DNA from: Dichotomocladium elegans | Taxonomy: Eukaryota; Mucoromycota; Mucoromycetes; Mucorales; Lichtheimiaceae | Direction: 5' to 3' | Assembly (NCBI GenBank): GCA_025716815.1 | Contig: JAIXMN010000015.1 | Coordinates: forward strand, 1 to 64,000 | Length of the DNA: 64,000 bases | In this document: piece by piece, positions 42,072 through 53,650 of the stretch | Layout of the letters: every line of letters begins with the position of its first letter | How positions within the stretch are numbered: position 1 is the first letter of the stretch | Made by a program: the position numbers and the translations under genes | Notes under the pieces: generated by a model | Seen by the model: only the letters and a program-made list of their open reading frames with translations | What the model was told of the DNA's origin: nothing | Databases searched by the model: none

Positions 42072-43826
42072 TCAAAACTCGAATGTCTCGTGGTGAAAGT
42101 CGAAGCGGTGACGGACGGCTTCGTTGATGACCGAATTCATGAAGGGGATGGAGCCGCAGGTGTGGACCCATACTGGACGATGGCGGACTTGATTAGGAAT
42201 TTGACTCATGACATCGGGGATGTTCGGTCGTCTGCCGTGAACTACCGTGCATCCTAGCCTCTCCGCCACAGACTGGCACTTGAGCTTGTCCTTCTCACGT
42301 GTCATATGGATCGTTATTTCCACCCGCGCCTTCTTCGTGGGCCATTCGATACTCTGTTGTAGGTACGCTATGAATGGCTCGACCTCATCTACATAAAAAA
42401 GTTGGTTTTTTGTTTTGTTACGCGCAATCACAAAAAAGCAGCAATTTTACCTGCGGTTGTTACGGACCACACAAGGAATAACTGACGCACACACGACTGG
42501 CGTGTGATCTCCTGGACGCAGTCTTTGAGGATCATCATGGCGGGCGTGATACCAATCCCAACCGCAAAGAGAGCGACGGTCTTGTAGTCCATGTACCGCA
42601 ATCGCGGGCCGTAGGGTCCATCGACCCGAAAACCCACCTTCTTGGCATGCTCATCGCGCACGGCCTCGAGGAGCCGGGTTGTGTCATCACCGAGCGCCTT
42701 GATATGAATGGACGCCTTCTCGCGGCCCTCGACGTTCGAGACAGTCATCGGATACCAGTCCATCGCGCCGGGGATGGTATCGAAGAACTTTGCAAAAAAG
42801 TATTGGCCTGGCCGGATAGAGTGCAATCCAGCATGGTGAAACACGGCGTGGACGAGTCTCCCGTTATGTGTTAATGAGAGGACTCTGGTGGGCAAGGCCC
42901 ATGAGCGATAGGAGCGGATGGCCCGGTCAAGAAGCCAGAGAAAGGTGGGTGGATAGAAAAAGTAGATGCACGACCACTCGTGCCACATGGCGCCGCCTGT
43001 ACCGATGATCATGCCGATAATATGAGAGTAGTAAAAGATGCGAAAGAACTGGCGCCGAATGAAATAAAAGGACGTGCCAAAGAGAAGCGCATAGCCGACC
43101 GTACTGAGCGTTCCGGACGTGTACTCCTCGTCGAGGAAGAAGGCGTCATAGATCCGTTTGTTTTCTTGGTAACCCACAATACTACAAATCACACAATCTG
43201 TCATTTCGCCTTCATTTCACGGGTAACAAAATGGATCCCGCTTACATGCGATAGACAATATGGAGCGCCATTTCGGCCAGACCGAGTCGCCCACACCATC
43301 GATGGAAAGGAATAAACTGCTCAAAGGTCAAGCCCGACAGCTCGGTGATGATGGAGTTGCGGGTACCCAGCACAATGGTAAAACTCCAATTTGCCATGGA
43401 CACATAGGCCATCCGCCGATCAAGAATGCCTAATATCGGCCACTCGTACTTCTCCACCATCGGATGCAGGCGGAATGGCGCAAACCAGCAAAAGATGATG
43501 TTGACGATAATAAAGAGGGTCATTAGCGTCAGGTGTTTCACCGAGATCATCGTCGCCACATAGGGAATACTCATCGACCGCTCAAAAGGCCGACTGAGAT
43601 CCTCGAGCATATCCATGGGTGTTCGAATGGGATACATCGTTTTGGTCGAGGCTTTGATGTATTCGCCCTTCTGCATTCCTAGTTGATGCTGGCGCCGCAT
43701 CCAGAGTTTCATGAACCGATCGATTTGGTATAATGCGCTGTAACCGAGGAAGGCGGCCCAGAAGACCAAGAGGTACATGTACCCGGCCTTGTGGAAATCG
43801 GTAAACGGATGGAGTTCTGTTGGCAT
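42072..43826 (-). CDS. Ferric reductase / NADPH-oxidase-like flavocytochrome
   Basis: Exons (minus): 43246-43826, 42451-43181, 42072-42388; 542 aa. Start MPTELHPFTDFHKAG. Several membrane helices (MYLLVFWAAFLGYSALY, HLTLMTLFIIVNIIF, SMANWSFTIVLG) lead into the heme His pairs: FHRWCGRLGLAEMALH and YYSHIIGMIIGTGGAMWHEW, spaced 13 residues apart in each. The FAD part has HSIRPGQYFFAKF then DWYPMTVSN, and the NAD(P)H part has VDGPYGPR, GIGITPAMMIL and CGSIPFMNSV. The family moves electrons across the membrane, usually to reduce Fe(III) or Cu(II) for uptake. In the usual HPFT flavin motif the His is Tyr here (YPMT). No signal peptide is obvious before the first helix. Confidence 0.9.
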
Positions 43827-44232
43827 AATCGAGGAAGACCGACCGAGAAAGGGAAAGAAAGAGCAAAGAGAAGCAACCAGGAACTACAAGAAACCTGACA
43901 AGCGATTGGGATTTCCATTTTGGGAAATCGGTGTTCCTGTTTCCCCGCTGGTTGGTTATCAGATCTTTTTATTGTGTTTCGTCGAATCACGAAGGGAGAC
44001 TAGATCTGATTTTATCAATGAGAGAATCGTACGAGCATTTCTGGATCGAGAGCAGTGCAGTGCAGTGCAGTGCAGTGTCTAACTTGGTCTATTTCTTCAC
44101 CAAACCTTGACACACACACACACACTCATTCTCTCTTCCTCTCTTTCGCCTCGCACCCAGTTCATAGTCTACGGATTGTTGAACGGTTTACACACGTATA
44201 TATATATTTATCAGGCATGTCGCACAGAAGAA
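43827..44232. other. Upstream region of the ferric-reductase-like gene
   Basis: 406 bp holding the presumed promoter and the 3' flank of the small gene at 44233. It has the five-unit GCAGT repeat at 44052-44076 and a CA tract near 44110-44125. Confidence 0.45.
44052..44076. repeat. GCAGT pentanucleotide repeat, five units
   Basis: Five perfect tandem GCAGT copies between the ferric-reductase-like gene and the small gene at 44233. Confidence 0.9.
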
Positions 44233-44707
44233 TCAGATACGGGGAGAAGCGGTGTCTTCCATCATGGCACCATAGGTTCCTGGCTCGGTCTGGTCACCGA
44301 GCGCAAGGATAGGTCCTGCCTCTGCAGCCTGCTGCGCGTCATGTGCAAGATGTTTGTCTTCCTGATCAATCTTGTCCTCCCAATGGTTCATAAGCATATT
44401 GGCCACGACCATCATAATCGTGACTCCCGAGAAGTAATAAAACAGTGTCCAGTTCATCAACAATGGAAAGGTGTCAAAGATCCAGCCGCCAAAGGGTCGA
44501 CCACCTGGAACAGATGGCGGCGGGCCTGGTGGATGCGGCGCCCCTGGACGAGGACCGCCAAGGAGGGTCTAGGTCGTTAAAAGAGAGATGTCAGAAGACA
44601 GAATGAAACGAAGGAAGCGTCTGTAAAGAATTTACTGTGTCGAGTGGTGTTGATGCGAATGCCGATGCTGTTGCGGCGACCCATAGTAAGATGATAGAAG
44701 GATGCAT
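44233..44707 (-). CDS. Small protein with signal peptide, Pro/Gly-rich lumenal part and one membrane segment
   Basis: Exons (minus): 44636-44707 and 44233-44568; 135 aa. Start MHPSIILLWVAATASAFA, a clear signal peptide. The mature part is Pro/Gly-rich (GGPRPGAPHPPGPPPSVPGG), then one hydrophobic stretch (LFYYFSGVTIMMVVANML) and a charged tail (EDKIDQEDKHLAHDAQ). The layout suggests a type I single-pass membrane protein with its tail in the cytosol. The intron has donor ACA|GTAAAT and acceptor CCTAG|ACC, phase 0. It lies 400 bp upstream of the ferric-reductase-like gene on the same strand, which may be chance. No family recognised. Confidence 0.7.
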
Positions 44708-45292
44708 GGCCAAAGCTGGAGGAGATGGAAACGAGAAAAAGAAAAAAGTAGGAAAAGGAGTGTACCCGACCAAGGGGGACCGATGATGGCGGGACAAGAA
44801 ATCCCCAATTGCCGCCGTTTTCCAAAATAGCTTTTGCTCTCAAGCGCACCAGGCGATAATCCGGACCACTCGAAGCAAAGGAGCATAGAAACCCGACCGG
44901 TGCGCAGGCTCGCTTTTCCTTCATGGCTCATCAGGTACAGGGTACAACACCCTTGCACTTGGCTGTTGCCTTGCTTATATGAAGATTACTTTTACACTGC
45001 TATGGATATGTGCATAATGCCTGCCTATGCGTACAGTAATTACCGAAGCGCAGTTCAAAAGGGCTCTTGGCCGATGATGATACCGCAGCACCTGTAGGTA
45101 GCTCTCGATCCGACAACCAAAACAGGCAACGAAGATCGACAGGGCTGACCGGCAGTGCGGATTATCTCGAGGGGCTGCGTGTTTCTATCGCCCGCTCTAT
45201 TCTTCCGGTTGACAACTAAGGAAATTGACAATTTGATACCCGACACATGTTCCCGAAAAGGGTGCACAGCAACCCTTTCCCTTCCTTGTACA
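44708..45292. promoter_or_regulatory. Shared upstream region of the small membrane protein and SET genes
   Basis: 585 bp between divergent start codons. Several ORFs run through on both strands but none resembles a protein family. Confidence 0.4.
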
Positions 45293-46528
45293 ATGACAAT
45301 CGACGTGCCATCTGTTGTCATTGTCAACACGACTGACACCAAAGGACGGGAGTTCTTAGCCAGCAGAGCTATTAAACCCAACGAAATAATTTTTCATGTA
45401 CGGCACAAGTAAACTGACATAAAAAGTGACCTACTCTTCGCTTATATGCTCTTTTCGTTTCCTTCCCCCTCCCACGTCTTCTAGGTATACCCTTATGCAA
45501 CAGGCAAGTCAACGTAAAGCGTTGGAACGTGAACCAGAGTGGACAAGTTCATCTTTCTACCCTCTGTGTGTTTATATGATGCCAACTGTTTCTGTTAAGC
45601 CATTTTTGAAGGTCACCGAAAGCGAGTATGCGCCTATTGCTCATGTATCCACCCTACACGCTCATTCTCAATGCATTGCAAGGCTTGCGATCAAGTTTAT
45701 TTTTGCAGCCCGGTCTGCTTTGGCACCTATATGCGTTATCATGACACCCAGATCTGTAGCGCGCTGCGGAAGCTCGCCACGCTGAAAAAAGTCGGCAGAC
45801 ACGAGAAAAGCGTGGCGAAGCTGGTCCTTGCCGTGTTTTGGCAGCGCCGACATGAGGTCGAGCCCTTTAGCACCGATCACGATCTGGTCTCGCGCCTCGA
45901 GTCACACTATCTAGACTGGGATGAAGATCTCAAGAACCAGTGGCGCAAGGTCCGACAATTTTTACAAGTCCATCTCCCGGACGAAAACCCCATTGATATC
46001 ATGCATTGTGTGTCTCGAGTTGAATCGAATGGATTTGGTATCCATATTGGTGGAAGAAAAGAGCCTGTCGGACGAGGCAAGCAATATAGATGTAAACATT
46101 CCATGGTTGGCGTGGCATGTAGTAACGGGATCATATCTGGAAAAATAGCACTCTATCCGATCGTGTCCATGCTCAACCACGACTGTGACTGCAATTGCGA
46201 GGCAGATCAGACCTTCGAAGCAGATCTGATGGGCGAAAAGGTTGAGGAGAATATCATCCAGGCGGATGGATCGATCAAGGTGGTCGTAAACTATCCTGAC
46301 GTCTTCAGCACCGCTCACGGAGGGTACCGATCCATGATCATCCGATCTTTGCGCGACGTCCAGGCACACGAACCCTTAACAATCTCGTATATCGACAGTA
46401 CCTTGCCTGTTAATGCGAGGCGCCGGCAACTTATTGAAGATTATTTTTTTGAATGTGAATGTGATCGGTGTGTGAAGGAGACAGCGACCCCGGGCATTGC
46501 GGGGAAATTGAAGAAGAAGCAGCGGTGA
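45293..46528 (+). CDS. SET-MYND (SMYD-like) protein
   Basis: Exons 45293-45397, 45485-45503 (19 nt), 45612-46528; 346 aa. Start MTIDVPSVVIVNTTDTKG. The split SET domain opens with KGREFLASRAIKPNEIIF. The MYND finger follows: RVCAYCSC, MHCKACDQVYFCSPVC, YMRYHDTQIC. The SET core then has LNHDCDCNCE (NHxCxxN) and ISYIDSTLPVNARRRQL. The post-SET-like cluster is YFFECECDRC. SMYD-type proteins methylate Lys on histones or other proteins; fungal members include Set5 and Set6. The third exon joins only if the second intron uses a GC donor (ACAG|GCAAGT), giving YATGHRKRVCAYC. Confidence 0.85.
45504..45611 (+). other. Probable GC-AG intron in the SET-MYND gene
   Basis: A 108-bp intron with donor CAG|GCAAGT and acceptor TTTGAAG|GTC. 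The two GT donors nearby (AAC|GTAAAG and others) give the wrong frame for the MYND finger. Confidence 0.65.
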
Positions 46529-47082
46529 TACGGACAATATCGCTGTAATACAAGGAGATAAATTCAGTCCTTCAGTCCTCGTTATCCATTTGCCCCATAT
46601 CGCACTGCTGCGAGGATTTGCCATTTTGATCTATTGTCCCATCGCAAGTTCTACAGTATTTTCATCCCCTGGGTCTGTTTGTATGCATGATTGACATTCA
46701 GTCAGTGAGGCACAGCCCCTTACTGCTCCTGGATTGTCAGATTCTGTTAGCTTCATATCAGGCGGTATTGTACGACGCATTTATCTTTCGCCGTGTCGCT
46801 TCACATTGCACATCTTTCGCTCTTGTTTGGTTCTAAATCACTGCCTTGGCAGCAAAAGTGAATGCCATCCACCTTTAGCCGGTCAATATATAGATATAAA
46901 TATTTCAGGTGCCGAGAGCTTACAGGAATAAGCCAGAACGTTGCTCTTCCCCAGTCCTGCCTTTCCTCAATTAGTTGGCCTATCCATTAACCTTAAATGG
47001 TTTGATCCTTAAAGAAGCTCATCTTCTTGCTCCCTCTCTTTTTTTTCTTTGCCTTTCATCTTTCTGACGATTTACGCTTCTT
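46529..47082 (+). other. Intergenic region before the MFS transporter
   Basis: 554 bp with no recognisable gene. T-runs and a C/T-rich stretch precede the transporter start codon. Confidence 0.45.
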
Positions 47083-49264
47083 ATGATTGAACTCCACAAG
47101 GATGAGAACACTCCCCTTTTATTGGATGAGAATTCCATAACCACCGAAACTTCTTTGCTCAGCGGCTGCGATGACTGCAGTAGGTACAGCGATAGTCTGG
47201 AACCCACAGCGTCGACTGTCTTCATCAACAGGAAGGGAACGCCACCTTCTCTGATTCTTGCGGGGTAAGGAAAACGCATACATACGTTACACATTTATCA
47301 CACAATGAAGCATCACCTACCGTACGGCATCTGCTCTCTTCCAGTTCATGACCTTATCTTTTTTTTTTTTTTGCCTCAGGTTATGGATCGGTATATGCTT
47401 GGCCGCACTCGACTCTAGCATTGTCGCAACTGTGTACCCTCAGATTGGAACGGAATTCAAAAGGTAGAAAAATGGCGTGTGCTACGTACTCACATTTGTT
47501 GAACCTAAATCGTAGAGCAAACGAGATGATGTGGATCGCAACATCGTACATGCTGAGTTATACCGCACTTCAACCACTATGTAAATAGAAAATGGACTTC
47601 TATCCCTCCGTAAACCAGACTACCAAACACTCCCATACCCTCCTCTCATCCAGATGGTCGTGTGTCCGATATGCTGGGTCGAAAGACAGCTTTTTTGTTT
47701 GCGGCCATCATGTTTTTTACAGGGTCGCTTTTTTGCGGGTTGGCGACAAATCTATGGAATTTTGTGATCGCGCGTGCGATTGCAGGGATGGGCGGTGGAG
47801 GGCTAAGCACGGTCAGTAAATGGATGTGAATGGTGGTGGTGGTGGTGGGGAGGCACATGCGGGATCAATAACTGACTGAACAAAAATGCACTAGATGAAC
47901 TCGGTCATTCTCAGCGACTTTGTCAGTCTACGCGAACGAGCAAAATATCGAGGTTATGCCAACATTGCCATCACCGTAGGTAATCCTGTCAGTGGTAACC
48001 GTTTTGTTGATCTTTTCTGTTCTTGAAAGGTGGGTTCTGTTCTCGGTGCGCCCGTGGGTGGCTTCATTACAGACGTAGTGGGCTGGCGGTATTGCTTTTT
48101 CATCAACCTTCCATTACTCCTTGTTACGCTCCACGTTGGTGCACGCGTCCTGACCAACTACAATCTCCATGACCAGCCGGAATCGCTTTGGGTACGTGCC
48201 AAAAAGATTGATTACCTCGGGGCAGCGACACTTGTGCTTGCCGTTGTCTCTTTCTTGATGGCCACTTCACTTGGAGGCAACATTCGGCCTTGGTCAGACC
48301 CGCTTGTCCTCGGCTACCTGATCGCATCCGTGGCAATGACGATCATCTTTTGTGTCCTTGAATCCAAAGTGGTGACCCATCCACTCATGCCATGGCATAT
48401 TATGTGGGCACGCACGCCTTTTGCATGCTCGCTAGCCAACTTTTTTGGGACCATGTGCAGTTTCGGCGCTACGTACATGACACCAATTTTTTTTCAGGTA
48501 AGTTCATACTGCAACACATCATGGGAAGTTGGTGGAACGAACATATGTATCCTCATGTCCGAATCGATCGAATCTAGGGTCTCCTTGGATATGCTCCTTC
48601 GCACGCAGGCCTGTTTGCGCTGTCCAAGGTGATGGCAGTCACGGCCGGATCCTTGGCATCAGGTTTTTACATATCATGGTAACAAGCTTTCACACGCACA
48701 CGCATATAACTTATTTTGAATACGCTTTTAGTGCTAAATGCAGGGAGTGGGGTGGATTCCAATATATACATATATTAGGACAGGCGAGTTTAAATATTTT
48801 TTGTTCGCAATGGGTTTGATGGCATGTGGCTCCATGACTTTGTATGGATTCTGGACGGAGCATACCACGTTGTTTTTGTTTCTTCCCACCTTAATGGCCG
48901 ATGGTTTCTCTTCAGGCGCCCTTGTGACATCGGCCCTTATCGCCAAATCGTCATGTGTTCCCCGATCAGGTGAGTGGGTAGGGGGAAGCGTGCAAATCCT
49001 CTCTTTTTTTTTCAATTCATCAACTCTGTTCCGCTCTGTTCTCGAGCAGAGATGGCAACAGTGACCACGATATCCTATCTATTCCGTGCCATGGCTGGTG
49101 TGATTGGCGTTGCGTGCTCCTCCGCCATCTTTCAGGGTATGGTCAGGAGCACTTTGCGCAGGGCACTCACAGGTCCTGGAGCTGAGGAGGTAAGGTTTAG
49201 AAACGCTGCAAGAGTGTACTACGACCACGTACACATTTCATGTCCGATACTAGTCTACAGCAAA

Positions 49265-49298
<34 letters not shown>

Positions 49299-49486
49299 TG
49301 ATCGAGATTGCACGCAAATCCGTGACCGATGTACATGACTTACTGCCTCCTGAAGTTCTTGCCGTCGTTCTCGGAGCATACCATACCGCGCTCCGCTATT
49401 CCTTTATGTTTTGTCTGACGGGATCTATTATGGCATTGGGCGCTGTTTTCTTCATCGATCAAAACGATATTTTGGAACACAATTAA
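47083..49486 (+). CDS. MFS transporter, drug:H+ antiporter / vacuolar basic amino acid type
   Basis: Exons 47083-47264, 47380-47463, 47516-47580, 47654-47811, 47895-47975, 48030-48497, 48578-48678, 48779-48969, 49050-49189, 49298-49486; 552 aa. Start MIELHKDENTPLLLDEN, an acidic dileucine-bearing tail (NTPLLL) as seen in vacuolar or endosomal transporters. The first helix contains LAALDSSIVATVYPQIGTEF; the GRVSDMLGRKT loop matches the MFS A motif, and the GSVLGAPVGGFITDVVGWRY region fits motif C of 14-helix antiporters. About 14 membrane segments can be counted. It is closest in motif style to yeast Vba/Azr/Sge1 proteins; substrate unknown. The last intron ends in a long (AT)n run directly before its AG. 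Confidence 0.88.
49268..49296. repeat. (AT)n microsatellite at an intron acceptor
   Basis: About 14 AT units end in ATAG, the acceptor of the last MFS-gene intron. Its length may vary between strains. Confidence 0.85.
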
Positions 49487-49646
49487 TAAAATCTACGTAC
49501 GCGATTCACATCAAGTGGCGGTGCGTTGTCGAATTTTGTGATTTATATACAGAAGAATTAAATGCATGAATCAGTATTATAGCTAGAATGATGATGCTGG
49601 GGTAATAGAAAAGCAAAAATATATAAAGCGAGAAGAGGGGCGAATA

Positions 49647-50999
49647 CTACTTTTCTAGATGAACGGATATTGGCCACGATTGATTGCTCTCCAGATCTTC
49701 TTCGGCAGACGTAGACACATCGGTTTTTTGATGGTAGCGACGGCAATTACTAGCATCAGCAGTAGCAGTTGAGAGATACCGATGGGGCGTGGTAGGGATG
49801 TCCAATGACGAAATCGATGAGCATAGAGACACGGAGATGCAAGGTGGTGGAGAGGCGTACATTGCTGAGGGTAATTGTGTAGCACTGCGCCCTTGCAGGG
49901 CAGCGGGGCAGGCACTTGGTAGTCCTGTCAATTGTTCATCTTCTACGCCGGTCTCTTCTTCGACAAAGCCGCTGGCGTATTCGCAAACGGCGTTGAATAA
50001 TGAACGGGTCCAGGGAAGAGCAGATGTTGACGGTGGGGATGATGAAAATTCTAACGTTTCCCTGAAAGTACCATCGGCTACTGTCATGCATGTCGTATTA
50101 TTATTATCCTTGGCTAGGAGGCTATCAGATGCCACGAAGGACTCCATGACTGTGACCCGAACACGGAGCTCTGGGAGTGAAATGCGGCGGCCAGGATCCA
50201 AGGTGAAAATGCGAACAAGCAGGTCAGCAAGCGCATCAGAGATGGAGGGGAGTATATGCTTAAAGAACGCCTGGTTTGGCTTCCTACAGTAGATCGCAAA
50301 TGCGGTATCTTTCAACGTTGCTTGATGCCATGGGTTTCGACCCACAACGAGATTTACAAGGATGACCCCGAGGCTCCAGACGTCGTTTTGGCGGGTACTG
50401 TAACCCTTGACAACGCGGCTATGACCAAGTGCTTGACCCTGGCACTCGGGTGAAAAATAAAAGCTTGATCCACAACCGAATTCGCTCGAAACAGATTGCC
50501 CGGTCGCCAATCCAAAATCAGCAATCTTGACGCTGCGATGGGGGAACATCAAGATATTTTCCGGCTTAAGATCACGATGGGCTACACCATGGTCATGGCA
50601 ATGTTGGACTGCATCGAGTATCTGAAGGAAAATGGACCGGATTGCTCGATCGTTGCCAACAATACCTTGTTTCTGGGTAATCGCCGAGAAAAGGTCTCCT
50701 TCTGGAGCGTACTCGAGCACTAGAAATACATGGCCCTTCTCTCGAATGATCTCTTCGAGCGGCAGGATGCCTGGATGCCCAGACACTCGCTTGTGAAGCT
50801 TGATTTCGTTCTTTGCAGCATCGGATTCGGAAAGCAGTTTGACTGCACAGCGGCGGCTGGTGTTCGTCCGGATACCAAGGAACACAACACCATAGGCACC
50901 CATACCTAGCAAGGACGTTAAATGGATCGATCCTTCGTTGATGCTTGTGTTCAAAAGGCTTCTCGGATCGAAACCGGATGCAGCAGAGGAGAAAGTCAT
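49647..50999 (-). CDS. Ran1/Pat1-like Ser/Thr protein kinase
   Basis: Single-exon, 450 aa. Start MTFSSAASGFDPRSLL. The kinase domain occupies about residues 28-290: LLGMGAYGVVFLG glycine loop, CAVKLL Lys, [55 protein letters not shown] and LDPGRRISLPELR. The SSFYFSPEC activation segment and the NPWxxA box resemble Ran1/Pat1, Sks1 and Ksp1-type kinases, which control entry into meiosis and nutrient responses. The tail (about 160 aa) is Ser/Thr-rich and acidic with no domain. The reading frame needs no intron, unlike the other kinase in the window. The 3' end is convergent with the MFS transporter, 160 bp away. Confidence 0.92.
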   Translation of the reverse strand: MTFSSAASGFDPRSLLNTSINEGSIHLTSLLGMGAYGVVFLGIRTNTSRRCAVKLLSESDAAKNEIKLHKRVSGHPGILPLEEIIREKGHVFLVLEYAPEGDLFSAITQKQGIVGNDRAIRSIFLQILDAVQHCHDHGVAHRDLKPENILMFPHRSVKIADFGLATGQSVSSEFGCGSSFYFSPECQGQALGHSRVVKGYSTRQNDVWSLGVILVNLVVGRNPWHQATLKDTAFAIYCRKPNQAFFKHILPSISDALADLLVRIFTLDPGRRISLPELRVRVTVMESFVASDSLLAKDNNNTTCMTVADGTFRETLEFSSSPPSTSALPWTRSLFNAVCEYASGFVEEETGVEDEQLTGLPSACPAALQGRSATQLPSAMYASPPPCISVSLCSSISSLDIPTTPHRYLSTATADASNCRRYHQKTDVSTSAEEDLESNQSWPISVHLEK

Positions 51000-53650
51000 A
51001 GTTATGAAGAATTCCGTCTTCCCTCACTCTTGTATATCTGGCCTTTTCTCTCTTCGCTCTTCTCAAAAACTCTAGGATGGACCTGACTTTTTTATAGCTT
51101 TTCTCTAAAATTGCATCCACTTCCAAAAGGGATGGGGGGGGCCTAACCCCCTGAATACGTATATCGGGAACTGTCTTCGCTTCCTTTACCCCTGTTTCTA
51201 TGAGAAAAAGAAGATCAAGATGCAGTCTATGCTACAGAAAAGAATACATATCCATACAGAGAAATTGCTGCTATCGGGAGAAAGTCGTTATATCCCTCAT
51301 CCCCGGCGTTGGATGGTCACACACAATCAAAGACAGACATGACAGTTGCTCTCAGGATACCTAGTTGCAAAATTGACCAGCGAACCACTTGCTTTGTTAT
51401 TGCCGTTTGTAAGAATAGAAAAAAAATTGTGGCTGATGTGCACAAACAGCCGATCAGAAACCGCATTGTATCGGTATAGAAAATTGACCGCACGCATTCA
51501 TGCCTCGTATAGGTCCTACCCTGCGCCAACGCCTTTGCCCAACTACCCCCTCTACTTCTTTTTAAGATTATTGTCATACGCACACATACAAATAGCGCCT
51601 GCATTTGCATTCGCATTAATAGTTGACCGTCCCCCTTTTTTGCTGTTAGCTTTTTTTTGCCATTACTCGGAAAGCAGAATGCCGCATTTGCGAATTTTTG
51701 AGGTACATGATCAAGGCTATATTGATTGGCGGAGATCTTTTTCTTTTGCTAGGTAGAGTGGGAAAAGAGGATGTAATCTATTGATATATGACGGTGTAAT
51801 GGCATTTTTTGATAAAAAATAAGATCCGGTCAAGGATTAGCATAGCATACATAATCCTTGAGTCTGTAATGCATATAAATCACTACGGCATTTACTAGAG
51901 CGCAGCCTGTTTTTTTTTTACACATAGAGGTACATCTGAACCACAGAGCATAAATGGATACCGGAGAGATTCACAGTTGATCTCGTTCTGGAGACGGTGT
52001 ACGTAATTTTTTGATTGTTATGTGAACACGCAGTACTGCTTCGTAAGAAAAGCAAGCATCCTGTGCCATGATCATGGTTATTGCTTTGCCACAGTAACTG
52101 CGCATTGCATTCGTGATGCAACTTGTAAAAGCACGTGTTTGTCCTGCATAGCATTATTTCATGGCAATCATTGTTATGGTTTCTGCATGCATGCACTTGT
52201 TGCTGCCGACTACAATACACAACTGCACTTGTCGATTGATGCATCGTCGATCGTTTCCAAAACAAAACAGAGGTTCTTACTGACATTGCAAAGATGTGAA
52301 GATCCTCATAGCCAATTAACCATATCCATTCGACCTGTTCGTAAATATCCAACATTTTAACCACAGTAAATTGGGTCAAGCTCCATTGTGGAGATCATCT
52401 GATATTATCTGGAGGTGCTAAGCTTTTTTCATGCATGATGACCGATTACACATTAATCCGGTTGTTATTGTTGATCAGTGGCATCTTCGAAGGGTTCTAA
52501 TCCTCCCAAGAAAATACACCATTAGGTTTTTTTTTTTTAAAAAAAAAAGAGGTCGCCTAAAATTTGTGTGGCATTGTCATATCAATACCTGGAAGGATTT
52601 CACCAGACAACAAAAAAGTATACCCCTTCTCCAATCATTTAACTTACCATCGGGCTCAACTCCAGAACAGATGAAGACAGATACAGAAAAGATAAGCAAG
52701 TTGCCCATCACCAAATAACAACCACTGATATTTATATCCATCTCATCCATTGCAACAAGCAGCATTGGGAAGCCCATTGTCGGGTTATATATATGTACAC
52801 TTTCCGATAAAACTCTACGTACACACAGCGTTGTTTTCTGCCTTTTTGGGGGTTTCATGATAAAAAGCCGCAAATTCCAAAATTACGGGTTGGGGGAGGA
52901 CAGCATTTATCAAACGGATATCCATGAATGAATAGAACGATCACTTTTCTTGATCTAGATTATTTCGTTATACTGGACAATAGCAGAGTTCGGTGGAGTA
53001 TGTTTCCTAGGAATGGATTCTGCAAACCGTCCGGTATAGCCCCACCGAGCCGGCCGAGACATTTTCACGTAGCATTCACTTCATGCATGGTAATATATCC
53101 TACCTTGATATAAATATTTATATAAGTTAATCACGTTTGGTCTTATTCGTATCTCAGATCTCTAATAACCGGTATTTGACACTGATTTGCGGGGACAAGT
53201 GGGATGAAAAAAAAAAAAACCGGAGTTCTTATGTCAAAAGCTTGGTGTCACGAAAAGTTTTTAAAATTTTTGTTCAAATATGGATATTTGAGACCACGTG
53301 TAGACATCCGTGCATGTCACGCAAAAAAAAGAAAAAGGAATCAGATGCATAGCATGTTACAGAACGCTTCTTGGAGCATAGTTCATACTAATACCAGCGA
53401 AAATCTCCCAGAAAAAAAGAGGGATTAGGAGAATGGATAATGAGCTGGCGGAGAACATTTAGGCTACTGCGCTTCTTCCGGTTGAAGGAAGCCTAGATTA
53501 TCCGAACAAAATAATTTTTTTAACCGGTGGAAACAATATGTTCCGGACTTACCACGTCCCCTAAAGGGTTCCGGATTTTTGGGAGATTCCCCCAATTCTC
53601 TCTCTCTCTTTTGTTTCTATACTACCCCCTATATACATACATATACCACC
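51000..53650. other. Gene-poor stretch, no gene seen
   Basis: 2.65 kb between the Ran1-like kinase start and the phosphate transporter start. It is AT-rich with T-runs followed by A-runs (about 52527-52549). The longest ORF (minus, 51918-52379) has no recognisable motif and an unlikely residue mix. Promoters of the flanking genes must lie at its ends. Confidence 0.55.

Noticed and set aside
44052..44076. Short tandem repeat as a CRISPR-like array
   Set aside because: Contiguous pentanucleotide units with no spacers, in a eukaryotic genome.
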